Assembly: GCA_934725835.1 (NCBI GenBank)
Contig: CAKVCR010000012.1
Coordinates: 1-20,948 of the forward strand
Length of the DNA: 20,948 bases
Direction: 5' to 3'
DNA from: an uncultured Odoribacter sp.
GTDB taxonomy: Bacteria > Bacteroidota > Bacteroidia > Bacteroidales > Marinifilaceae
Shown here: one piece after another, positions 1-8,066 of the stretch
Position numbering within the stretch: position 1 is the stretch's first letter
Layout of the letters: each line of letters starts with the position of its first letter
Made by a program: the position numbers and the translations under genes
The notes under the pieces: model-generated
The model's database searches: none
The model's input: only the letters and a program-made list of their open reading frames with translations
What the model was told of the DNA's origin: nothing

Positions 1-1288
1 GCTCAATGCGGTCTTTCAAAGCTTCCATTTTGTCCATACCTACCTGAGATACGCAAGCGCGCAAGCCTTCACGGTTGCTACCACAGCCTTTTAAGGTGAT
101 GGAAGATATTCCATAGTATAGTAGTTCATGAGCCAACTGAGCACCACTCATACCGGGATATGCGATAGTGAAGTAGAAACCGTCAGCAACATCATCATCG
201 CCATCTTTGTCATATACCACTTCAAAGCCGGCATCTGTATATAGTTTTTTCATGGTGGCAGCACGAAGCCCATATTCTTTTACATCTGTCAAGATGTTGA
301 TTGCTCCTTCGTTGGCGGCTTTCATGATAGCTGCTACTGCGTATTGTGGAGAGTGGGCGGTACCAGATGATAATGTATATATTAATTTGTAAGTTATGGT
401 ATAACCTAATTTAGCTGAGTGATAGCGCTCTTGTAAATGAGGATATTCTCTGTTAACCAAAGCATTTGAAATGCATAACAGACCTAAACGCTGTCCGGCA
501 TAACTGAAAAGTTTTGAGCTGGAAATCATGAAAATATAGTTGTCCGTGTATTTTGCAACGGTCGGCTGGAATGGTGCTTCGCCCGGATGTGACAAGTCTT
601 TGCGGAAATCCATTGCGAAATAAGCCAAGTCTTCCAGAATAATAACATCATATTCCGTAGCCAATTTCCCAATAATCTGCAGCTCTTCTTCAGTGAGACA
701 AACCCACGATGGATTATTCGGGTTGCTATAGACAATACTTGCGATGTTGCCTTTGTCCAGATATTCCCTTAGTTTTGCTTCTAATTTTTGACCTCTGTGT
801 TCATATATATCGAAAGTGATATATGGTTTGCCCATTACTTCCAATTGAGTCTTCTGTACAGGAAATCCGGGGTCTATGAATAATACGGTGTCTTTCCCTG
901 CATGACATTCGGTCAATGCCATAAATGCTACATATGAAGCTTGCATTGCTCCGACTGTCGGTACGATGCCTTCCGGGCGGACATCAACATCCATGAAGTT
1001 TTTTATAAAGCGTGAAGCTTCGTTTGATAATTCAGGGTAACCTTCCAGCATGGGATAAAATTGTGCTACTCCTTTTTTTAAAGCTTCAATTTCAGCTTCC
1101 GTACCAATGCGAGATGGTGCTAGACCAGGAACCCCCATCTCCATACGGATAAACTTTTCTCCGGTTGCTTTTTCTAATAAATTAGCGATTTTCACGGTGT
1201 CGCGGATAGAAGCATCATCTAGATTGCTTACCCCGCATTGTGCCATTGTTGAGTCAACTAGCTGTTTGTCAATAAGATTATTTTGCAT
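1..1288 (-). CDS. PLP-dependent class I/II aminotransferase (partial, C-terminus off window)
   Basis: Fold-type I aminotransferase that would move an amino group between an amino acid and a 2-oxo acid using pyridoxal phosphate; the substrate cannot be told from sequence. I translated 429 codons from the ATG whose complement ends at 1288; the 3' end lies outside the window. Landmarks in order are the N-terminal substrate-contacting segment MGVPGLAPSR (about residues 51-60), SNPNNP (about 188-193), the ring-binding Asp in ILEDLAY (about 217-223), and SSSKLFSYAGQRLG, where Lys259 is the expected Schiff-base lysine and the Arg in GQRLG is the usual phosphate ligand. The gene stands alone and is divergent from the permease operon. 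No convincing promoter was found upstream, although a one-mismatch -7 box (complement of 1324-1331) is possible. Family assignment is secure; physiological role is unknown. Confidence 0.93.
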   Translation of the reverse strand, partial: MQNNLIDKQLVDSTMAQCGVSNLDDASIRDTVKIANLLEKATGEKFIRMEMGVPGLAPSRIGTEAEIEALKKGVAQFYPMLEGYPELSNEASRFIKNFMDVDVRPEGIVPTVGAMQASYVAFMALTECHAGKDTVLFIDPGFPVQKTQLEVMGKPYITFDIYEHRGQKLEAKLREYLDKGNIASIVYSNPNNPSWVCLTEEELQIIGKLATEYDVIILEDLAYFAMDFRKDLSHPGEAPFQPTVAKYTDNYIFMISSSKLFSYAGQRLGLLCISNALVNREYPHLQERYHSAKLGYTITYKLIYTLSSGTAHSPQYAVAAIMKAANEGAINILTDVKEYGLRAATMKKLYTDAGFEVVYDKDGDDDVADGFYFTIAYPGMSGAQLAHELLYYGISSITLKGCGSNREGLRACVSQVGMDKMEALKDRIE

Positions 1289-1460
1289 GATTATTATAGA
1301 GTTATTTTTCTTACATTTTGAAACAATATTACGGTGTTTCGTTGAAAAAAGAAAGTGTTTCAAGTATTTTAACTTATAAACAAGCTAATTTATAACGTTT
1401 GCAGATAACGGATGTGGATTATCGTGCTCGAGAGGTAGCGCTTTGACAGACTTTTTTCGT

Positions 1461-1468
1461 TATCTTTG
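1461..1468 (+). promoter_or_regulatory. Bacteroides-type -7 box for the permease operon
   Basis: TATCTTTG matches the TAnnTTTG -7 consensus of the Bacteroides primary sigma factor and sits 23 nt before the TTG start at 1492, which predicts a short leader. A TTTG lies at 1442-1445, but the 15-nt gap is shorter than the usual 19 or so, so the -33 element is poor. Confidence 0.55.
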
Positions 1469-1491
1469 CGCTGTACTGAAAAATTATCATT

Positions 1492-2727
1492 TTGAATCTG
1501 GAATTATATATAGCACGTCGCTTATTGGGGGGAGGTAAAGGAAGCTCTGTATCAGTGCCGATTGTTAAAATCGCAGTGGTCGGGATTGCTTTGGGGGTTT
1601 GCGTAATGTTGTTGTCTGTTTTTATTATCATGGGATTCAAAAAGGAAATCATGGCTAAGTTGTCAGGTTTCACCTCCCATATAGACGTTACCATGTGTGA
1701 TGAAGATGCGTTGTATGCAGGACAGGGGGTAATTGTGACGGATAGTTTGTTAAATTCTTTGAAACAAATAAATGGAGTGAAACAAGTTGCTCCTTATGTA
1801 ACAAAACCTGCAATATTGAAGAGTGATACAGATATACATGGCATTATGCTGAAAGGTGTTGATTCTCTTTATGATGCTTCTTTTTACAGTCAACATTTAA
1901 GTGCAGGAAATTTGCCTGTTTTGAGTGGTCGGAATACATCTAATGAAATTTTATTGTCTGCTTCTGTTGCAAGACTTTTACAAGTAGGTGTCGGTGATCG
2001 TATTGCATCGCATTTTGTGCAGGATCCTCCTCGTATGCGCATATTTACGGTTGCGGGTATTTATAATACTGGCTTTAAGGAATATGATGACATGTTTGTC
2101 TTGTGTGACATTCGTCATTTGCAAAAATTAAATGGTTGGCAAGAAAAAGAGGTGACAGGTATCGGAATAGAGTTAGACAATATTCGGGAGATACATCGGG
2201 TGGAGGATGAAGTGGATGGGATATTGCCTTCTGATGATATGAATGATTGTTTCCGATTAATTACTTTGCATGATGCGGCCCCTCAAATATTTGATTGGTT
2301 GAATTTGCTCAATATGAACGTTGTGATTATTTTGACGCTGATTGTTGTTGTTGCCGGATTTAATATGGTATCGGGACTTTTGATATTGATACTGGATAAA
2401 ACGGCTTTGATAGGAATATTGAAGGCATTGGGGTGTAGGGATGTTTGTTTGAGACGTTTGTTTTTGTATATTGCAATTGGATTGATTTCCAGAGGAATGT
2501 TGGCCGGTAATCTGTTGGCATTTCTCTTGGGAGGGTTGCAATATTGGCTACAGATTATTAAACTTGATCCGGAGGTTTATTACATGGATACAGTGCCGAT
2601 TTGTGTGAATATTGGAGCTGTGGTTTTATTGAATGTAGGAGTGTTGGTGGTTTCTGTTTTCATGTTGCTGATTCCTACTATTTTGGTGTCAAGAGTCCGT
2701 CCAATAAAAGCAATAAGATTTGAATGA
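1492..2727 (+). CDS. ABC transporter permease, LolC/LolE-FtsX (MacB-like) family
   Basis: Inner-membrane permease subunit of the type VII ABC class, which in relatives pulls lipoproteins or other envelope substrates out of the inner membrane using periplasmic motion driven by an ATPase. The 411 residues show the family layout: N-terminal MNLELYIARRLLGGGKG, a first membrane helix (about 24-48), a large periplasmic domain (about 50-270), and three C-terminal helices (about 274-302, 318-350, 370-402) ending in the coupling segment VRPIKAIRFE. No ATG is available: the nearest in-frame stop is TGA at 1477-1479, and TTG at 1492 is the best start. The stop overlaps the next gene by 4 bp (ATGA), so the two are probably translationally coupled. 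The LolD-like ATPase is not in this window. A role in lipoprotein release is inferred from the family. Confidence 0.9.
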   Translation: MNLELYIARRLLGGGKGSSVSVPIVKIAVVGIALGVCVMLLSVFIIMGFKKEIMAKLSGFTSHIDVTMCDEDALYAGQGVIVTDSLLNSLKQINGVKQVAPYVTKPAILKSDTDIHGIMLKGVDSLYDASFYSQHLSAGNLPVLSGRNTSNEILLSASVARLLQVGVGDRIASHFVQDPPRMRIFTVAGIYNTGFKEYDDMFVLCDIRHLQKLNGWQEKEVTGIGIELDNIREIHRVEDEVDGILPSDDMNDCFRLITLHDAAPQIFDWLNLLNMNVVIILTLIVVVAGFNMVSGLLILILDKTALIGILKALGCRDVCLRRLFLYIAIGLISRGMLAGNLLAFLLGGLQYWLQIIKLDPEVYYMDTVPICVNIGAVVLLNVGVLVVSVFMLLIPTILVSRVRPIKAIRFE

Positions 2728-3434
2728 TGAAGCTGAAAGAATTGATTATACTCCACCGATATGGAATCATGGGTACTGTGATATTCCACCTTTTGATTGC
2801 GATATTGTTTATGTGTATGCAAATTTCGCAGGTGAGAGTGCATACTGAAATGGAAATTCTGATGAATGAGCAAGATCAAGAGAAAATTCAAAAAAAGGAA
2901 CAGGAGGAACAACGACAGGATGAGATTCGGCAGATGGCATCTGAAGAAGAGGTGGAGAGAATGTTGCGTTCTATTGCGGTGAATGAAAATGTGGTTGCGC
3001 AGGATAAGCAAGTTGTAGATGTTAGCGTTGATGATTATGTTAATGAAATATTGGACGAGTTGCGAGAGACAGGAGATAATGGACGCTATCAGGCGAAGAG
3101 GGATAAGTATTACAAACAAGATAGTTTGCAGCGGGTACATGACTTGCGAGAGCAAGAACTTGATTCGTTGAAGTCTACCTTTTATGCGGGAGAAAGTAGT
3201 GTCAGTTATAATTTAAAGGACCGTTATGCTCGTATTTTGCCGATTCCGGTATTTAAATGTGAGTCGGGGGGAAAGGTGGTTGTTGCAATAATTGTGAATC
3301 CTCGTGGAGTGGTGCTGAAAGCAGATGTGATTGAGAAACAGTCTGCTTCAGATGAGCGTTTGTGGCGAGTGGCTGAAGATGCTGCTAAGCGTTCACGTTT
3401 TAATGATAAGGCTGATGCTCCTGCTCAGCAATAG
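2724..3434 (+). CDS. TonB C-terminal-like envelope protein, apparently cut short by an in-frame amber codon
   Basis: Single-pass inner-membrane protein with a periplasmic TonB-type C-terminal domain; relatives pass force to the outer membrane or act as envelope scaffolds. The 236 residues show a short cytoplasmic N-terminus, one helix (about 14-34), a Glu/Lys/Gln-rich probable coiled coil (about 48-85), and a C-terminal domain from about 168 (ILPIPVFKCESGGKVVVAIIVNPRG). The frame ends DAPAQQ followed by TAG at 3432-3434. It then stays open for ten codons reading GTITYNFVKL before TAA at 3465-3467. GTITYxF is what the last beta-strand of this domain normally looks like, so the TAG probably replaces a Gln codon (CAG to TAG) and removes the final strand; the intact form would be 247 residues. 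It overlaps the permease by 4 bp. Family call is good; loss of function is inferred. Confidence 0.8.
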   Translation: MMKLKELIILHRYGIMGTVIFHLLIAILFMCMQISQVRVHTEMEILMNEQDQEKIQKKEQEEQRQDEIRQMASEEEVERMLRSIAVNENVVAQDKQVVDVSVDDYVNEILDELRETGDNGRYQAKRDKYYKQDSLQRVHDLREQELDSLKSTFYAGESSVSYNLKDRYARILPIPVFKCESGGKVVVAIIVNPRGVVLKADVIEKQSASDERLWRVAEDAAKRSRFNDKADAPAQQ

Positions 3435-3487
3435 GGCACAATTACCTATAATTTTGTGAAGCTGTAATTATTCGGGGAGAGAACTAT

Positions 3488-4081
3488 TTGTGTACTTCCT
3501 GTTTGGCAGATTTTCCATTTGTTGATGAAGATTTTTCGACAGACAGGAGTGTGTTAGAAAGTTTTAATGAAAATTTTCGTCCTGAGGCATTGCATGCATT
3601 GTTTTATTACAATAAGTATAGTGATTATAAAAATTTGATATACCGTATCAAGTATCATTCTAATCGTAAATTGGGAGTATATCTAGGGCAAATGTTGGGA
3701 CAGAAAATAATTCGTAGCTGTAAAGCGGATTGTGTCGTTCCAATTCCTTTGCATTTTAAGCGGGAACGGGAACGTGGTTTCAATCAAGCTCGCGAGATTG
3801 CAAAGGGGGTGTGCGAGGTATTGGGTGTGGAACTTTTGGACAACGTTGTGGAACGAACGCATAATAATGTGTCGCAAACGGGAATGAATGCGTCAGAACG
3901 ATTAGAGAATGTGTCTGGAATTTTCGAATTGCGTTATCCTGAATTGGTCCGGGGAAGGCATGTGTTGCTGTTGGATGATGTTATAACGACAGGAGCCACT
4001 GTCGGTGCATGTCTTGAGGCATTGGCGGCTGCCGGAGAGGTACATTTTAGCTTGGCTTGTCTCGCAAGGACGTATAGTTAA
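3488..4081 (+). CDS. comF: ComF/GntX-family phosphoribosyltransferase, N-terminally shortened
   Basis: Member of the ComF amidophosphoribosyltransferase-like family linked to natural competence or DNA uptake in some bacteria; its reaction is not well defined. The C-terminal PRTase domain is intact: PIPLHFKRERERGFNQA (about 85-101) and the PRPP loop VLLLDDVITTGAT (about 159-171). Family members usually start with about 25 more residues carrying a CxxC-x11-CxxC zinc motif. Here only the second CxxC (MCTSC) is inside the ORF, started from TTG at 3488. Reading upstream in frame gives FCEAVIIRGENYLCTSC, which fits the motif back to the second Cys of the first pair (codon 3455-3457). TAA at 3449-3451 then blocks the frame, and no ATG exists. 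The zinc finger is therefore probably broken. Third gene of the permease operon; function uncertain. Confidence 0.8.
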   Translation: MCTSCLADFPFVDEDFSTDRSVLESFNENFRPEALHALFYYNKYSDYKNLIYRIKYHSNRKLGVYLGQMLGQKIIRSCKADCVVPIPLHFKRERERGFNQAREIAKGVCEVLGVELLDNVVERTHNNVSQTGMNASERLENVSGIFELRYPELVRGRHVLLLDDVITTGATVGACLEALAAAGEVHFSLACLARTYS

Positions 4082-4204
4082 TTATGTTTGCCGAAATACA
4101 ATTCCTTGATTGCAATAATGAGCGAATCTAATGCTTTGGCACGCTTTTTGTAATTACAATAAGTACATTTTTTTTCATAAGTTTGTATTAGGTTAGTTAG
4201 TAGT

Positions 4205-4241
4205 AAAGGTTTCCCGCTGTGATAGCTCGGAACCTTTTTTT
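4205..4241 (+). terminator. Rho-independent terminator of the permease-tonB-comF operon
   Basis: AAAGGTT at 4205-4211 pairs with AACCTTT at 4231-4237, continued inward by a weaker partly mismatched stem closed by GCT/AGC. A run of T follows to 4241. It lies 124 nt after the comF stop. Confidence 0.7.
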
Positions 4242-4332
4242 ATATCTATTTTTTCAAACAGAATAAAGATGTAATAAACAACTGCGATTTGTTTTGTGTA
4301 AAAACTTTCCTGCTTTTTAAAAAGAAAATCAT

Positions 4333-4340
4333 TATTTTTG
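4333..4340 (+). promoter_or_regulatory. Bacteroides-type -7 box for the Ig-lipoprotein/NamZ operon
   Basis: TATTTTTG matches TAnnTTTG exactly and predicts a transcript start near 4347, leaving a leader of about 43 nt before the ATG at 4390. No good TTTG is found about 19 nt upstream. Confidence 0.55.
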
Positions 4341-4389
4341 TCCGTTAGTCCTTTGAAGATGGGCAAATAATAATAAAAATAAGATAGGA

Positions 4390-6237
4390 ATGAGTATAAA
4401 AAATCGGATTATTTTTCGTTGGGATTGGCTGGGGGTAATCGCTGTTGTAGTTTTGATTCATGCTTGTGCAAATCGTGGGTATCCGGAGGGAGGACCTAAG
4501 GATGAAACTCCACCGCAGGTCGTTTTAGAGCAGCCGATGTCGTTTACTACCAACTTTAAAGGTAAGCGGGTGAATATCTATTTTGATGAATTTGTACAGT
4601 TGAAAGAGATAAACAATAAGTTTATTTTTTCTCCTCCGGTAAAGAAGGATCCGAAAGTGAGTCTAAAGGGTAAATATATCCAGGTGGCTATTCCTGATTC
4701 ATTGCGTCCAAATACGACTTATAGTATGGATTTTGCAGATGCTATTGTGGATAATAATGAGGGAAATCCATTGGGTTTTTATCGGTATGTGTTTTCTACG
4801 GGCTCAACGATTGACACGCTGGAATTGAGTGGAACAGTGGTGAATGCCGAGTCGTATGAGCCAATGTTAGGAATTCTGGTGGCTTTATATGCGAAACAAG
4901 GTGATTCTATCCCTCTGAAAGAGTTGCCGGATTATATTGCAAGAACGGATAGTTCCGGTAATTTTAGGTTGACGAATTTGCGGGAGGCTGATTATCGTGT
5001 GATGGCTATAGAAGATGTTAATCGAGATAAAATGTACACACCCGAATCGGAAATGTTTGCTTGGATTGATACGGTGATACACCCTGTTGTAATGCCGATG
5101 ATTAAAACGGATACATTAAGGTTGATTGATAAGATTGTAGACCGAGATACAATTATGCGTGACAGTATCGTGACACAGGAGTATTTGGCATATGGACCAA
5201 GTAATTTGTATTTGAGAGCATTTCTGGAAAAATTGACACAGCTTTATTTGGTGGATGATGAACGAAAAGTGCGAGAACGTTTGGATTTTACTTTTAGTAT
5301 TCCGGGTGATAACCAGTTTAAGGCCGTTTTATGGGATTCATTGGCGAGAGAGTCTCTGTCAGAAGATTGGTATTTCAAAGAAGAGAATGTGGGTAAAGAT
5401 ACTATATCTCTGTGGATAAAAGATTCTATGGTGTATAAGAAAGATACGTTGAATGTAATTCTGAGCTATTTGCGCACAGATAGTACTGGACGGTGGGAAA
5501 CTTATCAGGATACAGTACGTTATACGTTTAAAGATAAAGAAGTAAAAGAGAATAAGCGGAAAAAGGATGAAAAATCTAAAGTTGATTTCTTATCGATTAA
5601 ACCGAATGTTTCAGCAGATATGGATTTAGGAACACGATTTTGTTTTGAATTTGGTCGACCGATAGATAAGCACACGCTGAAAAATATACGTGTGTCAGAA
5701 AAAGTTGATACTGTTTATCATGCTATGACATTTGAGGTGGAAGAAGACCCTGTGAAAGTGAGGACTGTGTATATTGATGCTGCCTGGAAAGCTGGTGGAG
5801 AGTATCAAATAGAAATAGATTCTGCAACAATCTATGATATATATGGTCGTTTTAATGATAAGTTTGAAAAGAACTTTAAAGTTAAGACAGAAGAAAGTTA
5901 CGGAAAGTTGTTTTTAATGGTGAAAGGAGTGGAGTGTAATACGATTATACAGTTGTATAAGTCTGAAACAGGTAAGTCAGAGAATGGCAAACGTAAGTAC
6001 CAAGTAATAAGAGAACAGCAGACAAGCACGGATGGTCAAGTGATTTTTGAGTTGTTGCCTGAGGGGAAGTATATGGTAAGAGCAGTGTTGGATGTCAATG
6101 CTAATGGGAAGTGGGATACTGGTTTGTATCTGAAAAATCAACAACCGGAAGAGATCATTTATCTTCCTATAGAAATTTCTGTGAAGCAGAATTTTGATAT
6201 TGAGCAGGAATTTGATTTGAAAAAAAATATGAAGTAG
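4390..6237 (+). CDS. Ig-like (Big_5) domain lipoprotein
   Basis: Predicted envelope lipoprotein of 615 residues. The N-terminal hydrophobic stretch (about 14-25) ends in LIHAC, with Cys26 as the lipidation site. RGYPEGGPKDETPP follows, a hallmark of this Bacteroidota family. Domains are an Ig-like fold (about 38-138, with FDEFVQLKEINNKFIFSPP), a carboxypeptidase-regulatory-like beta-sandwich (about 144-225, with the typical TDSSGNFRLTNLREADYRVMAIED pattern), a long middle section of beta-rich sequence, and a second regulatory-like module near the end (about 550-600, GKYMVRAVLDVNANGKWD). No catalytic site is visible, so a structural or binding role is likely. First gene of a four-gene operon; 19 bp separate it from the next. 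Specific function unknown. Confidence 0.88.
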   Translation: MSIKNRIIFRWDWLGVIAVVVLIHACANRGYPEGGPKDETPPQVVLEQPMSFTTNFKGKRVNIYFDEFVQLKEINNKFIFSPPVKKDPKVSLKGKYIQVAIPDSLRPNTTYSMDFADAIVDNNEGNPLGFYRYVFSTGSTIDTLELSGTVVNAESYEPMLGILVALYAKQGDSIPLKELPDYIARTDSSGNFRLTNLREADYRVMAIEDVNRDKMYTPESEMFAWIDTVIHPVVMPMIKTDTLRLIDKIVDRDTIMRDSIVTQEYLAYGPSNLYLRAFLEKLTQLYLVDDERKVRERLDFTFSIPGDNQFKAVLWDSLARESLSEDWYFKEENVGKDTISLWIKDSMVYKKDTLNVILSYLRTDSTGRWETYQDTVRYTFKDKEVKENKRKKDEKSKVDFLSIKPNVSADMDLGTRFCFEFGRPIDKHTLKNIRVSEKVDTVYHAMTFEVEEDPVKVRTVYIDAAWKAGGEYQIEIDSATIYDIYGRFNDKFEKNFKVKTEESYGKLFLMVKGVECNTIIQLYKSETGKSENGKRKYQVIREQQTSTDGQVIFELLPEGKYMVRAVLDVNANGKWDTGLYLKNQQPEEIIYLPIEISVKQNFDIEQEFDLKKNMK

Positions 6238-6256
6238 CAATTAAGGATAAGGATGT

Positions 6257-7030
6257 ATGAAACAAATATTTTGTTTATTGTCGTTAGTATTGGGTTTTTG
6301 GGGGGCTTCTGTTGCTCAATCGAAATACCCGCCTATAGAAAAATTGGTATATGACGGTTACTATAATTGGGGAATCATTTGGGTGAAGGCTGGTAGAGTT
6401 GAATTCTCTTTGTCTCAGTCAGATAAATATCCTAACGCACAAAAACTGGAAGCTGTTGGTGTTTCACTGCCATCTTGGGATTGGGTGTTTACAGTTAGAG
6501 ATACTTTGGTTTCGCACTATGATGAAAATACATATTTCCCTTATGAATTTTCACGTAAGGCGCATGAGGGTAACTATCACAAAACATTTGATTATAAATT
6601 TGATTATAAAGATTCATTGGTCATAGGCGATGTACATCGAGTTGGAAGATATCGCAGAACGGATACCGTGCCTTTAAAATCAGACACTTATGATATGCTT
6701 TCTGTTGCTTGGATGACGCGCGAATTAGAATTTGACAAATACAAAAAAAATGAATTGATACCGATACGGATATTGATAGACAGTAAAATATATGATTTGT
6801 ATATTCGTTATTTAGGGACAGGCAAGACAAAGGTTGCCGGTCAAAAAAGAGAATGTTATATTTTTTCTCCTTTACTTGTGAAAGGAGAGGTATTCCGCGG
6901 TGGCGAAGGAATGAAAATTTGGGTTAGCAAGGATGAATATCGTTTGCCCTTGCTTGTGGAGGCCAAGATATTGATTGGTTCAGTGAAAGCATTGTTGGTG
7001 CCAAATGAGAGTAAGGTAATAATACAATAA
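6257..7030 (+). CDS. DUF3108 family secreted/periplasmic protein
   Basis: 257 residues with a clear signal peptide (about 1-20, cleavage after ASVAQ or nearby) followed by a beta-rich domain. The pattern matches DUF3108: an opening block around KLVYDGYYNWGIIWVKAGRVEF, a central DTYDMLSVAWMTRELEF, and a late GKTKVAGQKRECYIFSPLLVKGEVFRGGEGMKIWVSKDEYRLPL. Family members are thought to be lipid-binding-like or envelope beta-barrel-fold proteins without known enzymatic activity. The purine-rich AAGGATAAGGATGT just before the ATG could help ribosome binding. It sits 5 bp before the DUF4837 gene and is surely co-transcribed. Function unknown. Confidence 0.85.
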   Translation: MKQIFCLLSLVLGFWGASVAQSKYPPIEKLVYDGYYNWGIIWVKAGRVEFSLSQSDKYPNAQKLEAVGVSLPSWDWVFTVRDTLVSHYDENTYFPYEFSRKAHEGNYHKTFDYKFDYKDSLVIGDVHRVGRYRRTDTVPLKSDTYDMLSVAWMTRELEFDKYKKNELIPIRILIDSKIYDLYIRYLGTGKTKVAGQKRECYIFSPLLVKGEVFRGGEGMKIWVSKDEYRLPLLVEAKILIGSVKALLVPNESKVIIQ

Positions 7031-7035
7031 AATAT

Positions 7036-8064
7036 ATGATTATGAGAAAAGCATTAGCTGTTTTATTGATGGGACTGCTTTTGGGAAGCAGCTTGATTTC
7101 ATGTAAGGACGGTGGAGGGCGAAAAACTGCTTTACAATCAGTGACAGGTTCTGTTAATGAAATATTGGTAATTACGCCCAAAGAGCGTTGGGATGGTCCA
7201 ATAGGAGATTCTATACGTACTTATTTTGGACAGCCACAAATGGGGTTACCTCAAGGGGAGCCCATGTTTGATTTAATAAGTTTGCCGATATCTAATTTCG
7301 ATAAGACTGTAAAAGCTCATCGTAATGTGTTGATTGTGTCGTTGAAAAGTAGCATTGACTCGGCAAGTATTACCTACTCAGATAGCCCTTGGGCTCGTTC
7401 TCAGAAGGTGTTTAGAATAGTGGCTCCGTCAGAAGAGGCTTTTTATAATATATTCAATGCTAATAAAGAAAAGATTATGAAAGTATTTTTGGCGGCGGAG
7501 CGTGATCGCTTGATTGATGTCTATAAAAGCTCTCCTAATCTAAAGGTGTTCAATACGTTTCGAGATAAGCATGATTTGCTATTATATTGTCCTGGTGGGT
7601 ATAATATTAATAAGGATACAGCTGATTTTGTTTGGGCTTCATATGAAACGAGAGTAGATAGTCGCGGCTTTATCTTTTTTGAAGAGCCGTATGAGAATGC
7701 TAGTCAGTTTGACTATCAAGTAATTTTAGATAATGTGAACGAAAAATTGAAGCTGTTTATACCTGGTCCTTTGGATAGCACTTGGATGGCTCTTGATATG
7801 GTGACGCCCATGAGTGCAGCCAATTATCAATATGCAGGTAAACATTATGCATTCTTAATTAAAGGTTTGTGGCAAGTTGAGAATGATTATATGGGAGGTC
7901 CGTTTGTGTTGAATGTGGTGCTTGATCAAAGGAATAACCGAATCCTTTATATGATGGGATATGTTTATGCGCCGGATGGTAAAAAGCGTAATTTGTTGCG
8001 TCAGGTTGAAAGTATCGTTTTTTCTATGAATTTTGATCTGTTTGAAGGAGAGAAAAAAGATTAA
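7036..8064 (+). CDS. DUF4837 family lipoprotein
   Basis: 342 residues. A lipoprotein signal ends in SLISC, with Cys23 lipidated if the ATG at 7036 is used; a second ATG at 7042 would give Cys21, and both fit. After a short linker the family block SVNEILVITPKERWDGPIGDSIRTYF begins (about residues 41-66). Another typical segment is DFVWASYETRVDSRGFIFFEEPYE. Members of DUF4837 are nearly confined to Bacteroidota and have no known function. Ends 2 bp before namZ, so the two are probably translationally linked. Confidence 0.86.
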   Translation: MIMRKALAVLLMGLLLGSSLISCKDGGGRKTALQSVTGSVNEILVITPKERWDGPIGDSIRTYFGQPQMGLPQGEPMFDLISLPISNFDKTVKAHRNVLIVSLKSSIDSASITYSDSPWARSQKVFRIVAPSEEAFYNIFNANKEKIMKVFLAAERDRLIDVYKSSPNLKVFNTFRDKHDLLLYCPGGYNINKDTADFVWASYETRVDSRGFIFFEEPYENASQFDYQVILDNVNEKLKLFIPGPLDSTWMALDMVTPMSAANYQYAGKHYAFLIKGLWQVENDYMGGPFVLNVVLDQRNNRILYMMGYVYAPDGKKRNLLRQVESIVFSMNFDLFEGEKKD

Positions 8065-8066
8065 TC

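Larger units (their letters stand above)
4082..4389. other. 308-bp intergenic stretch between comF and the Ig-like lipoprotein gene
   Basis: Contains no start-to-stop gene that I can support. It holds the comF operon terminator (4205-4241), a 12-bp perfect palindrome TTGTAATTACAA at 4148-4159 that could be an operator or chance, and a -7 box at 4333-4340 for the downstream operon. A 53-codon open stretch without a start codon runs on the minus strand through 4078-4238. Confidence 0.6.

Noticed and set aside
2580..3155. 191-codon open frame on the minus strand
   Set aside because: It lies antisense to the permease end and the Glu/Lys-rich coil of the TonB-like gene; its Leu/Ile/Phe/His-rich, low-complexity translation is the mirror of that coding strand, with no recognisable domain.
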